From contig NZ_FQLR01000003.1 in the NCBI RefSeq assembly GCF_900119895.1, positions 62,001-126,000 of the forward strand: a DNA stretch of 64,000 bases, given 5' to 3'. Position numbers and translations under genes: made by a program. This document shows, in pieces, positions 1-9,273 of this stretch. The notes under the pieces were generated by a model, which saw only the letters and a program-made list of their open reading frames with translations, was not told where the DNA came from and ran no database searches. Source of the stretch: Collinsella phocaeensis. GTDB lineage: Bacteria > Actinomycetota > Coriobacteriia > Coriobacteriales > Coriobacteriaceae. Positions within the stretch are counted from its first letter, which is position 1. Each line of letters opens with the position of its first letter.

Positions 1-83
1 CCGGACCCCCGGCGTCACAGAAATGTACCATGCTGAGCTGGAGTTTCTCAATCCAGCTGGATAAAGCGGGCAAGGACAAGAAA

Positions 84-125
84 TCCCGCCTGGGTGCGCC
101 GTCATGCGGCAACGCCCGGGCGGGA
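84..125 (-). terminator. Intrinsic terminator after clpC
   Basis: An inverted repeat with TCCCGCC / GGCGGGA outer arms lies just beyond the clpC stop. On the minus strand it is followed by a short T-rich run (TTTCTTG). Nothing else is recognised in bases 1-149. Confidence 0.6.
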
Positions 126-149
126 CCCGTCCAAACAACCTGTGGCGCG

Positions 150-2771
150 CTATCGCGTGGCAGCGCCCATCTGAGAGCCGCCGAGGGCCGCGGGGCGAGG
201 AGCGGAGGCGGACGACCGGGGCGCCGCCTCGAAGCTACCGCCGAGCGCGCTGGACGGCCGCGGCGCGGGAATCTCGCCGGTGCCGTGGCTGAAGACGAAC
301 TTGCCGTCCGCCACGTCGCACAGCACGGTGTCGCCCGCGCCCCACTCGCCCGCCAGCAGCTCCTCGGACAACGGGTCCTCGATCAGGCGCTGGATGGCGC
401 GGCGCAGCGGACGCGCGCCGTTGGTGAGGTCGGTGCCCTCGGCCACGATCTTCTCGATCGCCGCGTCGGAGAGCTCGATGTTCATCCCGTTGGCGATCAG
501 GCGCTGGCGCAGGTCGTCGACGAGCAGGCCCGCGATCGCGGTGAGCGAGGCGCCGGTGAGCTTCTTGAACACGACGATGTCGTCGATGCGGTTCAGGAAC
601 TCCGGGCGGAACAGGCGCTTGAGCTCCCCCATCGCGCGCGTGCGGATCTCGTCGGCGGTGAGGCCCGCCTCCCCGCTCGTGCCGAAGCCCACGCTCGCGT
701 CCTGGGCGATCTCGCGCGCGCCCACGTTGCTCGTCATGATGATCACCGTGTTGCGGAAGTCCACGGTCTTGCCCTGGCCGTCGGTGAGACGCCCCTCGTC
801 GAGCACCTGCAGCAGCACGTTGAAGATGTCCGGGTGCGCCTTCTCGATCTCGTCGAACAGGACGACCGAGTACGGATGCCTGCGGACCGCCTTGGTGAGC
901 TGGCCGCCCTCCTCGTGCCCCACGTAGCCCGGGGGACTGCCGATGAGCTTCGAGACCTCGTACTCGCTGCCGAACTCGGACATGTCGAAGCTGATGAGCG
1001 CGTCCTTGCTGCCGAACAGGTACTCGGCGAGCGTCTTGGCGAGCTCGGTCTTGCCCGTGCCCGTGGGGCCCAGGAAGATGAACGAGCCGCCGGGACGGCG
1101 CGGGTCCTTGAGCGGACTGCGGCTGCGGCGGATGGCCTTCGCCACGGCGGCGACCGCCTCGTCCTGGCCGATGATGCGGCCCTTGAGCGCGCTCTCGCAC
1201 GCGAGCAGGCGGCGGCTCTCGCTCTCGGTGAGCGAGCTCACCGGGACGCCGGAGGTCACGGACACGATGTCGGCGATCTGCGCGACGTCGATGGTAAGCG
1301 GGCTCGCGGCGGTGTCGGCGTTCCAGGCGGCACGCGCCTCGGCGAGCTCGATCTCGGCCAGGTGCTGGCGGTCCTTGAGCTCGGCGGCGCGGTTCATGTC
1401 GTCGTCGCCGGCAGCCTGCTCCACCTCGCCGGCGAGCTCGGCGACACGGGCCTCCGCGGCGCGAACCGACTCCGGCGCGCGCCCCGCGGCGATGCGCGCG
1501 CGGGCGCCGGCCTCGTCGATGAGGTCGATGGCCTTGTCGGGCAGGAAGCGATCCTGGATGTAGCGGGACGAGAGGCTCGCGGCGGCCTCCACCGCGGCGG
1601 GCGTGTAGCGCACGCGGTGGTGCTCCTCGTAGCGGGGAAGCAGCGCGTTGAGGATCTTGACCGTGTCCTCGACGCTGGGCTCCTCGACGTCGATGGTCTG
1701 GAAGCGGCGCTCGAAGGCCGGGTCCTTGGTGAGGTACTTGCGGAACTCCTCGGCCGTGGTGGCGCCGATGATCTGGAAGGACCCGCGCGCGAGGACGGGC
1801 TTGAGCATGGAGCTCGCATCGATCGAGCCCTCGGCGGACCCCGCGCCGATGAGGGTGTGCATCTCGTCGATGAACAGAATGATGTCGTCCGCCTTGGTTG
1901 CCTCGCTGATCACGCCCTTCAGGCGCTCCTCGAATTCGCCGCGGTACTTGGCGCCCGCCACGAGCCCGGGCAGGTCGAGCGCCCAGACGTTCTGGTTGGC
2001 GAGGTTGTCCGGCACGTCGCCCGTGGCGATCCGCTGCGCGAGGCCCTCGACGAGCGCCGTCTTGCCCACGCCCGGGTCGCCCAGGATGAGCGGGTTGTTC
2101 TTGGTGCGGCGAGACAGGATCTCCAGCATGCGCGACACCTCGCGCTCGCGCCCGATGACCGGGTCGAGCTTGCCGGCGCGCGCCTGCTCGGTGAGGTTCG
2201 TGGCGAACTGCTCGAGCATGCTGTCGCTCTGCTGGGCGCCGCGGCCCGCCTCGCCCGAGAAGAAGGGCGACCCGGCTCCCGGCCTGCCGGCCCCGGCCCC
2301 GGCCATGGGGCGGCCGTGCCCCTGGTCCTTCGCCGTGAGCTTGTCCACCGCGGCGTGCACCGAGGCCCCTGAGACGCCCAGGCGCTTCAGGATGTCGGTC
2401 GCCATGCCGTTGCCCTCGTCCACGATGGCGAGCAGCAGGTGCTCGGTCGAGACGTACGTCTGGTTGTTCTCGCGCGCCAAGCGGAACGAGCGCTCCATCA
2501 CCGCGATGACGCGCGGGGTGAAGGCGAGCTTGGCGGCCTCCGCCTCGGGCTGTTCCCCCGGGACCGTGGCGCGCATCTCGGTGAGCTGCGACAGGATGTC
2601 CTCGTAGCTGATCTCGAGGTCGCGCAGCGCCTCGGCGGCGATGCCCTCCTGCTCCTTGGCGAGCGCGAGCAGCAGGTGCTCGGTCCCCACCTTCGTGGAA
2701 TGCTGGGCCAGCGCTTCCTCCTTCGCGAGCGCCATGACCTTGCGCGCGCGGTCGGTGAATCTATCTAACAT
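150..2771 (-). CDS. clpC: ATP-dependent Clp protease ATP-binding subunit ClpC
   Basis: This is an 873-residue AAA+ unfoldase that feeds protein substrates to ClpP in the cytoplasm. The order is an N-terminal double Clp-N repeat (about residues 1-140, two TEHLLLA motifs), a first AAA module with Walker A GDPGVGKT, a coiled-coil M-domain region, and a second AAA module with GPTGTGKT and [11 protein letters not shown]-terminal ClpB-type D2-small domain closes it. The length fits ClpC/MecB. The start was chosen at [11 protein letters not shown] because a GAGG ribosome-binding site lies about 8 bases upstream and the Clp-N domain begins there. The longer in-frame extension to 2909 has no family support. 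The tail rich in Ser, Ala and Pro after the D2 domain is unremarkable. No CtsR or ClgR operator was recognised in the upstream gap. Confidence 0.96.
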   Translation of the reverse strand: MLDRFTDRARKVMALAKEEALAQHSTKVGTEHLLLALAKEQEGIAAEALRDLEISYEDILSQLTEMRATVPGEQPEAEAAKLAFTPRVIAVMERSFRLARENNQTYVSTEHLLLAIVDEGNGMATDILKRLGVSGASVHAAVDKLTAKDQGHGRPMAGAGAGRPGAGSPFFSGEAGRGAQQSDSMLEQFATNLTEQARAGKLDPVIGREREVSRMLEILSRRTKNNPLILGDPGVGKTALVEGLAQRIATGDVPDNLANQNVWALDLPGLVAGAKYRGEFEERLKGVISEATKADDIILFIDEMHTLIGAGSAEGSIDASSMLKPVLARGSFQIIGATTAEEFRKYLTKDPAFERRFQTIDVEEPSVEDTVKILNALLPRYEEHHRVRYTPAAVEAAASLSSRYIQDRFLPDKAIDLIDEAGARARIAAGRAPESVRAAEARVAELAGEVEQAAGDDDMNRAAELKDRQHLAEIELAEARAAWNADTAASPLTIDVAQIADIVSVTSGVPVSSLTESESRRLLACESALKGRIIGQDEAVAAVAKAIRRSRSPLKDPRRPGGSFIFLGPTGTGKTELAKTLAEYLFGSKDALISFDMSEFGSEYEVSKLIGSPPGYVGHEEGGQLTKAVRRHPYSVVLFDEIEKAHPDIFNVLLQVLDEGRLTDGQGKTVDFRNTVIIMTSNVGAREIAQDASVGFGTSGEAGLTADEIRTRAMGELKRLFRPEFLNRIDDIVVFKKLTGASLTAIAGLLVDDLRQRLIANGMNIELSDAAIEKIVAEGTDLTNGARPLRRAIQRLIEDPLSEELLAGEWGAGDTVLCDVADGKFVFSHGTGEIPAPRPSSALGGSFEAAPRSSASAPRPAALGGSQMGAATR

Positions 2772-3004
2772 GCGTCTACCTCGCTGATGCTCGAAACATA
2801 TCGTATGCAGGTGTACCCAATGGCGCTCAATCATAACCGATTGCACGGACGCGCGCTCAGCGCCCATGGAATAAGCGACACCGCACAGGAATTCGCTTCG
2901 AAACCGCATGCGTCATCTCGAAAGACGCGCCGGGCTTCCCCATTTCTACGATACGATTACGAAGTCTTGTAAAAAACGGTACTATTTTCCCGAGGGCACC
3001 GAAG

Positions 3005-4147
3005 ATGGGAGAGATTATGGTCGACCGTGCAACAGGCTCAGGCAGCTTTGTGCCCGTCGAGCTTTTATCTAAGCTCACTGACCACCAGCTCTACGCTAGA
3101 GAATTCTTCTGTCAATCCCTTCTTGAAGACATCGCCCAATGCTACCAGCCAGATAACATCGCATTTTTCTACTTCAACCGCAACGGAGAGTTTCTCTCCC
3201 TACGGACGCCCAATGCCTTTGTGCTCAAATCCGCGGAAGACCCATACACCGCCTTCTCGGGCCTCGACGTCGTCCGTCACACGATTCACCGCGACGCGGT
3301 GCACGATGGCCTCACCTACTTCAACACCGTGCCGCGCCTCTACAAGTCAACCGATATCATTTCGGCGTACGCCTACGACGACGCTCCCTATACGCGTTTC
3401 ATCGAGGACCATTTCGGAGCGCACTACAGCGCCACCATGGCCTTCGGCATGAACGCATACATTCAGGTCGCGTTCTATAAAACTCGCGAGCACGGCGACT
3501 TCACCGGGCAGGAAATGGACCTGCTTGAACAGCTTTATGTCTACCTAGCGAGCTCCTATCGCACCTTCAAAAAGTACGAGCAGTCCAACATCATCGCCGA
3601 AATAATGAGCAAGATCATCAAGATGGGAGAGCATGCGTTCCTGATCGCCGACGATTATTCTCATATACTCAGCTGCAACGAGCAGGCAGAGGATTATCTC
3701 GCCGAGCTCTTGGGAATCCAATCGATCGAGCATCAGAATCCCGAAATCGCTTGTGCATGGCTTCCCTTCCTGCTCAACCCGCGCGGCGAGCAAGTCGGCC
3801 CCGAAGGCCATATCAATACCATCAAAGACTATGTATTCAACGTCCGCGCGTACGATCGCACCTACTCCAACGGCATCATCGACCGCTATTACTGGGCGAC
3901 CATCTCCAAACAATGCGATACGGTCAATGAATATGCCGGAGCCGCGCCACGACTTTCCTACCTCACCCGTTCCGAGCAGAAGGTCGCGCTGCTTCTTGAC
4001 GCAGGTCTCACCTACCAGGAGATCGCCGAGGAGCTCGTCATCTCGTTCCATACCGTCAAAAAGCACGTGCAGAGCATCTATAAAAAGTGCGGAGTCAACA
4101 ACCGGATGCAGTTCTCCCGGTGGCTGGAGCAGGCAGACGAGTCCTGA
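3005..4147 (+). CDS. LuxR-family transcriptional regulator
   Basis: A 380-residue protein with a C-terminal LuxR/GerE helix-turn-helix. The recognisable stretch runs from LTRSEQKVALLLDAG through HTVKKHVQSIYKKCGVNNR (about residues 318-375). The first ~300 residues match no domain I can name and probably form a sensor. GAGGG precedes the ATG at 3005; a second ATG at 3017 behind GGGAG is equally usable. The gene is visibly less GC-rich than clpC and the enzymes next to it. It faces the GntP-type permease gene tail to tail and lies at the left border of the glycyl-radical catabolic cluster. Coriobacteriia often place such LuxR proteins beside catabolic genes, so it is likely the regulator of that cluster (inference). 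Confidence 0.88.
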   Translation: MGEIMVDRATGSGSFVPVELLSKLTDHQLYAREFFCQSLLEDIAQCYQPDNIAFFYFNRNGEFLSLRTPNAFVLKSAEDPYTAFSGLDVVRHTIHRDAVHDGLTYFNTVPRLYKSTDIISAYAYDDAPYTRFIEDHFGAHYSATMAFGMNAYIQVAFYKTREHGDFTGQEMDLLEQLYVYLASSYRTFKKYEQSNIIAEIMSKIIKMGEHAFLIADDYSHILSCNEQAEDYLAELLGIQSIEHQNPEIACAWLPFLLNPRGEQVGPEGHINTIKDYVFNVRAYDRTYSNGIIDRYYWATISKQCDTVNEYAGAAPRLSYLTRSEQKVALLLDAGLTYQEIAEELVISFHTVKKHVQSIYKKCGVNNRMQFSRWLEQADES

Positions 4148-4153
4148 CAATCC

Positions 4154-4193
4154 GGGCTCCCCACGATGTGCCAAATCACGACGTGGAGAGCCC
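4154..4193. terminator. Bidirectional hairpin between convergent genes
   Basis: Arms GGGCTCCCCACG and CGTGGAGAGCCC (one mismatch) sit in the 74-base gap between the stop of the LuxR gene and the stop of the convergent permease gene. There is no long T-run on either side. Confidence 0.55.
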
Positions 4194-4221
4194 CAGAAAC
4201 CTCGCGCAGATACCATATCGG

Positions 4222-5562
4222 CTACAGGAAGAACATCGATGCGAACAGGGTCACGACCAGCGAGTTGAACAGCGGGAAGATGGCCCCAAGGATGAACTCG
4301 TGATAGTACGCGTTGCGGTACGTGAGATGCGTATAGTTCAGGCGGTTGATCGCGTTGCCGTTGTACGGCATGGTGTCCAAGCCGTAGCATGAGACGTTCA
4401 CGATACGGTGGATGACGTCGGGAGAGATGCCCATCGCGAGGAACCGATCGGACAGGGCGCCCAACGCGATGCCCTCGCCGCCGGCGGCCGAACCCGTGAT
4501 CCCAGCGATAAGGTTCGCCGAGATCCATAGCTGCACCAACGGAGGGCCGGGCATGTTGGCGAGGTTGTCGACGATGAAGGCGAAACCCGGCGTCAGCTCG
4601 ACCGCCGCCCCGAAACCCACGACGACGGCAACGTTCATGAGCGAGCGAATCGTAGAAAGCGTACCGTCACGCAAGGTGTCGGCCAGGCTCTCGAAATGCG
4701 TGAAGTAGAGCGCGAGGCAGACGATGCATCCGTAAATGAGGGCGACATAAGGTTCGACATGGAAGACGTTCATGCTCACGAGCAGGACGATCGAAGGGGA
4801 GAGCGCGCGCAGGAGCTGCATGTTGCTGCAGGTCATGGTAAGGATGTTCTCGTCCAAGACGTTCGCATAGCGATCCATCTCCGCACCGGTCTCCAGGTAG
4901 CCCTCGCCGCGGCGCTCCGTCTTGCGCACGGCGTACCAGATGTACCACGCGCCAAACACGATGCAGTTCAGCGTGGCGATCATGCCGAGCTCGGGGGCGG
5001 CCATGGGCGTGGTCCCCAAATACTCCATGGGGATGAGGTTCTCGATGCACGGGGAGCCCGGCAGCGTCGCCGTCCACATGCATCCGCCGTACACGATGAT
5101 CGGGATCACGAAATGCCAGGGGATGTCGAACTTCTTGAAGATCTGACGGCAGATCGGCGCGATGGTAAAGACGACGACCGCGCCGCTCACGCCGCCGAGC
5201 GACAGCAGCGCGGTGACGATGGACAGGCCCATGACAACCCAGTACTTAACGTGCTTTCCGCCGAAATTCTCAGCAAGGTTACCGAAGTAGACCGCGATAT
5301 CTCGGGCGGCCCCGCAATCGGCGAGCATCGAGCCCAAGATGCACGCGGGCAGAAACAAGGTGAAGTTGGAGATGATGAAGTCTCCCATGCCCTGCGCGAA
5401 GGCGCCGTCGAGCGTCTCGAACACGGGCTGGCCGGCAGACGCGATGACGATCGCGGCCGATACCGGCGCGACCGCGAGGATCGGATATCCCTTCATCGCA
5501 CCGACGACGAGCACCACGAAGGCGCAGAAGAGGCCGACAAGGCTTGTGATCTCTGGGCTCAT
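4222..5562 (-). CDS. GntP-family permease (gluconate/organic anion type)
   Basis: A 446-residue integral membrane protein with about a dozen hydrophobic segments. The C-terminal pattern (ITGSAAGGEGIALGAL, then VNVSCYGLDTMPYNGN) corresponds to the GntP signature region, where family members have GI-TGSASGG and GLD-LPHNGA. GntP proteins are proton symporters for sugar acids such as gluconate, glycerate or fructuronate. It is the last gene of the minus-strand arm of the cluster, 71 bases after the SucD-like gene. It is therefore probably a substrate importer or product exporter for the pathway. The precise substrate cannot be read from sequence. GGAG stands 7 bases before the ATG. Confidence 0.8.
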   Translation of the reverse strand: MSPEITSLVGLFCAFVVLVVGAMKGYPILAVAPVSAAIVIASAGQPVFETLDGAFAQGMGDFIISNFTLFLPACILGSMLADCGAARDIAVYFGNLAENFGGKHVKYWVVMGLSIVTALLSLGGVSGAVVVFTIAPICRQIFKKFDIPWHFVIPIIVYGGCMWTATLPGSPCIENLIPMEYLGTTPMAAPELGMIATLNCIVFGAWYIWYAVRKTERRGEGYLETGAEMDRYANVLDENILTMTCSNMQLLRALSPSIVLLVSMNVFHVEPYVALIYGCIVCLALYFTHFESLADTLRDGTLSTIRSLMNVAVVVGFGAAVELTPGFAFIVDNLANMPGPPLVQLWISANLIAGITGSAAGGEGIALGALSDRFLAMGISPDVIHRIVNVSCYGLDTMPYNGNAINRLNYTHLTYRNAYYHEFILGAIFPLFNSLVVTLFASMFFL

Positions 5563-5633
5563 GGGGTTACTCCGTGTCGTTTCCTGCCTTGGGCAGACGC
5601 GCCGCCCCGCATGCGCAGGGCGGCGTCAAGCGA

Positions 5634-6551
5634 TTAATCTACACGCTCCTCGAGCGATTTCAAGCGCCCTTCGGTCCTGGCGTTGAGCTCGTCGATCTTC
5701 TCGACGATGACACCCGGCGTGGGACAGACCTCGACGCCCGCTTCCTTGAGCGCGGCGACCTTCGACGCAACCGTCCCCATGCCGCCGCTCACGATGGCAC
5801 CGGCATGGCCCATGCGCTTGCCCTCGGGGGCGGACATGCCCGCGATGTAGGCGAAGACCGGTTTTTTGAGCCCGATCTCGCGAATCTTCTGCGCGCAGAG
5901 CTCCTCGCTGATGCCACCGATCTCGCCGATGATGACGATGGCGTCCGTGTCCTCGTCCTCGGCGAACAGCTCGATGGCCTCGGCGTGGTTGGTGCCGATG
6001 ACCGGATCCCCGCCGATGCCGATGCACGTGGACAGGCCGAAGCCCTTGAAGGTGAGATTCGAGGCGGTCTCATGGGTCAGCGTGCCGCTGCGCGAGATGA
6101 TGCCGATGTGGCCCTTGCCGTAGATGTAGTCCGGCATGATGCCCACCTTGCACTTGCCGGGCGAGATGATGCCGATCGTGTTGGGGCCGACGACGCGCGC
6201 GCCCAGCTCGCGAGCGCGGCGAACGACGGCGAGCGAGTCGTGCACCGGCACGAACTCGGTGATCATGACGAGCAGCTTGATGCCCGCCTCGAGCGCATCG
6301 AGGGCGGCATCGCGCACGAACTTGGGCGGGACGAGCAGCATGGCCGTCTCGACCTCGGGGAACCGCTCGCGCGCAGCCTTGACGGTATCGAAGACGGGAA
6401 CGCCTTCGACCTCCTGACCGCCCTTGCCGGGCGCTACCCCGCACATCAGCTTCGTCGGCGTCTCGAGCGTGCGCTTGCAGTGGATGCGCCCCTGCTTGCC
6501 CGTGATGCCGATGATCATCATCTGCGTGTCTTCGTTGATGAGGACGCTCAT
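5634..6551 (-). CDS. sucD: Succinyl-CoA synthetase alpha-like subunit (ADP-forming acid:CoA ligase)
   Basis: A 305-residue protein of the SucD family: an N-terminal CoA-binding Rossmann domain (IIGITGKQGRIH, SGTLTHETA) and a ligase domain. The phosphohistidine loop GHAGAIVSGGMGT is intact, and the usual alpha length is about 290. The ATG at 6551 begins 2 bases after the stop of the beta subunit, so the pair is translationally linked. The family interconverts acid + CoA + ATP with acyl-CoA + ADP + Pi. Here the pair follows a CoA-acylating aldehyde dehydrogenase, not TCA-cycle genes. It probably makes ATP from the pathway's acyl-CoA, or else activates a substrate acid. Succinate specificity is not established, and the gene symbol reflects family only. 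Confidence 0.88.
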   Translation of the reverse strand: MSVLINEDTQMMIIGITGKQGRIHCKRTLETPTKLMCGVAPGKGGQEVEGVPVFDTVKAARERFPEVETAMLLVPPKFVRDAALDALEAGIKLLVMITEFVPVHDSLAVVRRARELGARVVGPNTIGIISPGKCKVGIMPDYIYGKGHIGIISRSGTLTHETASNLTFKGFGLSTCIGIGGDPVIGTNHAEAIELFAEDEDTDAIVIIGEIGGISEELCAQKIREIGLKKPVFAYIAGMSAPEGKRMGHAGAIVSGGMGTVASKVAALKEAGVEVCPTPGVIVEKIDELNARTEGRLKSLEERVD

Positions 6552-6553
6552 CC

Positions 6554-7684
6554 TTAAGCCTCCTTCAAAGCCATGAGGGCACGGACCGCTTCGTCGGTGG
6601 TGCCGTACTTGACCTGCGTGAAGCCAAGCTCCTCGTACATCTTCCAACCCTGCTCCTGGTTGAACCCGCGACTCTTGACGACGACGGTCTTGCCGCCGAC
6701 GAACTCGCGGTAGGCACGGGTGATGCCTGCAGCCATGTCGGCGCAGTTGTTGATGCCGCCGAACACGTTGACGAGGACGTACTTTGTCTCGTCGTTGGCG
6801 AGCAGGATTCGCATCGCCTGATAGGTCTTCTCCTCGGTCACGCCGCCACCGAGGTCGAGGAAGTTGTTCACGCGGCCACCGTAATGGCGGACGGTGTCCA
6901 TCGTCGCCATCCCGATGCCGGCGCCCCCGGCCATCGTTCCGATATCGCCCTCGGGGTCGATCTCGATATAGTTGAGGTCGAACTGGCGGGCATCGGCCTC
7001 CTGCGGCGACAGCTCGTCCTCGCCGCGGGGCACGATCACGTAGTCGCCCTGGCGGGTCAGCGCGTTGTCGTCGATGACCAGCTTGCAGTCGATGGCGAGC
7101 AGGCTTCCGTCCTCGAGGGCGACGAGCGGGTTGATCTCGAGCGTCGTGGCGTCGAGCTCAACGAACGCGCGCATGAGCTTCTCGGCGAACACGATGATGC
7201 CCTCGAGGCGGTCGTCGGCCATGTCGAAGCGCGCGCACGCGGCGCGGAACTCCTCGGCGTCGAAGCCGTCGCTGCAGTCGAAGCGGAGCAGCTTCTCCGG
7301 CTCGTTCGCGGCGAGGTCCTCGATCTCGGTCCCGCCGAACGGCGTGAACAGCATGAGGATCGAACGGGTGCCGGCGTCGAGCGTGAGGCCCAGATAATAT
7401 TCCTGCGCGATGGGCAAAAAGCCGCACGCAGCGATGCCCAGCATCTTCTTGCCGTTGATGCTCACATGGCTGATAGCCTCGTACGCGGCCTCCAGTTCCT
7501 CCTGCGAGCGAACGACCTTCACGGCGCCGTTCTGCCCGCGATGGCCGGCAAGGATCTGACCCTTGAGAACGCAGGGGAACTCCATCCCCTCGGGCAGCGC
7601 CGGGCCGTCCATGAGGGGCGTCTCGTTGACGGGGATACCGAAGCGCTCGAGCTGGCGCTTGCCCTCTATCTCCAGATAATCCAT
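6554..7684 (-). CDS. sucC: Succinyl-CoA synthetase beta-like subunit
   Basis: A 376-residue ATP-grasp protein with a C-terminal flavodoxin-like CoA-ligase domain (VNVFGGINNCADMA). The start MDYLEIEGKRQLERFGIP was chosen because AAGGGA lies 6 bases upstream and family similarity begins there. The loop usually written as CMVNGAGLAMATMD in true SucC reads TMAGGAGIGMATMD, and the adjoining FLDLGGGV also departs slightly from FLDVGGGA. It is thus a divergent paralogue whose acyl group may not be succinyl. It is paired with the alpha subunit with a 2-base gap and preceded by the acylating aldehyde dehydrogenase. Confidence 0.87.
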   Translation of the reverse strand: MDYLEIEGKRQLERFGIPVNETPLMDGPALPEGMEFPCVLKGQILAGHRGQNGAVKVVRSQEELEAAYEAISHVSINGKKMLGIAACGFLPIAQEYYLGLTLDAGTRSILMLFTPFGGTEIEDLAANEPEKLLRFDCSDGFDAEEFRAACARFDMADDRLEGIIVFAEKLMRAFVELDATTLEINPLVALEDGSLLAIDCKLVIDDNALTRQGDYVIVPRGEDELSPQEADARQFDLNYIEIDPEGDIGTMAGGAGIGMATMDTVRHYGGRVNNFLDLGGGVTEEKTYQAMRILLANDETKYVLVNVFGGINNCADMAAGITRAYREFVGGKTVVVKSRGFNQEQGWKMYEELGFTQVKYGTTDEAVRALMALKEA

Positions 7685-7774
7685 CTCAATCCCTTCAGGA
7701 GACGGGGCGGGCGCTGTCGCCCGCCCCATGCATTGCGAGTTCGCCGCGGTCGGCAGGCCGCGACGGGAGCGACC

Positions 7775-9151
7775 CTATTCCCAGGCAAGGGCCGGATCGG
7801 GCAGGTAGGACTTCTCGAGCGGATAGCCCACGCGCGTGATGTTCATCAGGTGGACATAGCTGAAGTTGCCGCTGAAGCTGTTGTTGCCCCAGGAGCCGCA
7901 ACCGAGCGTGGTGGTCGCCCCGAAGCCGTTGGTCGGGCTGCCGCCGCCGGTGGTACCAGCGGGCTGGTTCACGACGACGCGCGAGACGGAGCACTGGATG
8001 GCAGCGTACTCGACGTGCTCGGGCGTATTGGAGTGGACGGCGATGCTGTGGCCCTTGCCCTCGAACTCGAGGTTCTCGACCATGTAGGAGACACCCTGCT
8101 CGAACGTCTCGTACGGGTACACGGCGATGACCGGGCAGAGCTTCTCGCGGCACAGGTCGTCCGCGCGACCGATGCCCTCGGCCTTGACGCACAGGACGCG
8201 CGTGCCGGCCGGGACCTCGATGCCGAGCTTCTCGGCGACCTCGCACGCGGTGAGGCCCACCACGTCGCGGCTGATCGGGCCGCCCTCGGGGAACAGCCCC
8301 TCGCGAATCTTGCCTGCGGTCTCGGGATCGTCGAAGTAGCATCCGCCGTGCTCGACGAGCTGAGACACGAACTCGTCGTAGCTCGCCTGCGGCACGAAGA
8401 CGGTCTGCTCGCCGAGGCAGATGAGGCCGTTGTCGAAGCTGCGGCCGATGATGACCTTCTCGGCCGCGGCGGCCAGGTCGACGTCCTCGTCGATGATGCA
8501 CTGGACGTTGCCCTGCCCAACGCCCAGCGAGGGCTTGCCGGAGGAGTACGCGGCCTTCACCATGGCGGGGCCGCCGGTGGCGACCACGATATCGGCCGCG
8601 GACATGAGCGCACCGCTGTCCTCGAGGGACACGTGCTCGAGGCCCAGGACCAGGTCGCGCGGAAGGCCGAGCTTCTCGAGCTCATCCTGGAACAACGAAA
8701 CGATGCGCTTGGTGATCTCAACGCAACGCGGATGCGGCGCGAAGATCACGGAGTTGCGGGTCTTGAGGGCGAAGGCGGCGTTACACATCGGAGTGACCAC
8801 CGGGTTGGTGGACGGGATGATCGCGGCGACGACACCCATGGGCTTCGCGACCTCGTACATGCCGTGCTCGTCATCGCGGGAGATGACGCCGACCGTCTTC
8901 TTGTCCTTGATGCTCTCCCAGATCAGAGAGGACTTATTGCGGCACTTGGCGATCTTGTCCGCGGGATTGCCCATGCGGGACTCCTCGGCGGCCTGAGGGC
9001 CGAGAACCTCCGCGTTGTCGTACACGACCTTGCACACGGCACGGGCGGCGGCGTCGGCCTGCTCCTGCGCGGCGAACTCGAACTGCTTCTGAGCGGCCTT
9101 GGAACGGGCGACGAGCTCCTCGACGGAAGGATAGGTTTCGATATCGGACAT
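7775..9151 (-). CDS. CoA-acylating aldehyde dehydrogenase
   Basis: A 458-residue member of the aldehyde dehydrogenase superfamily, in the subgroup of AdhE-N, succinate-semialdehyde and sulfoacetaldehyde dehydrogenases. It is predicted to convert aldehyde + CoA + NAD(P)+ to acyl-CoA. Visible features are the cofactor loop ATGGPAMVKAAYSSGKP and the catalytic Cys245 in FDNGLICLGEQ, with no general-base Glu of hydrolytic ALDHs in the usual context. The ATG at 9151 sits 9 bases after AAGGAG; an ATG at 9160 touches the same AAGGAG and cannot be used. It lies between the anion permease and the SucCD-like ligase. There is no N-terminal microcompartment-targeting extension. The acyl substrate is not known. 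Confidence 0.88.
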   Translation of the reverse strand: MSDIETYPSVEELVARSKAAQKQFEFAAQEQADAAARAVCKVVYDNAEVLGPQAAEESRMGNPADKIAKCRNKSSLIWESIKDKKTVGVISRDDEHGMYEVAKPMGVVAAIIPSTNPVVTPMCNAAFALKTRNSVIFAPHPRCVEITKRIVSLFQDELEKLGLPRDLVLGLEHVSLEDSGALMSAADIVVATGGPAMVKAAYSSGKPSLGVGQGNVQCIIDEDVDLAAAAEKVIIGRSFDNGLICLGEQTVFVPQASYDEFVSQLVEHGGCYFDDPETAGKIREGLFPEGGPISRDVVGLTACEVAEKLGIEVPAGTRVLCVKAEGIGRADDLCREKLCPVIAVYPYETFEQGVSYMVENLEFEGKGHSIAVHSNTPEHVEYAAIQCSVSRVVVNQPAGTTGGGSPTNGFGATTTLGCGSWGNNSFSGNFSYVHLMNITRVGYPLEKSYLPDPALAWE

Positions 9152-9273
9152 GGGATACATCTCCTTGCATCGGTTCAGGGGGCATCGTGTCCCCTGTTGC
9201 GTTTTGCATGCGATTGGCTCGTCGGCTCCGCCTCGAGAGGGACCGCAGGGGAGCCGACATGCGGGGCGAGGGT

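Noticed and set aside
30-2372. A 780-codon open frame antisense to clpC
   Set aside because: It is the mirror of a high-GC gene, with arginine/leucine/glycine-rich low-complexity content and no family motif. Similar long antisense frames over lysS (18277-20283), the calcium ATPase (54245-57766) and pyk (57591-59429) were rejected for the same reason.
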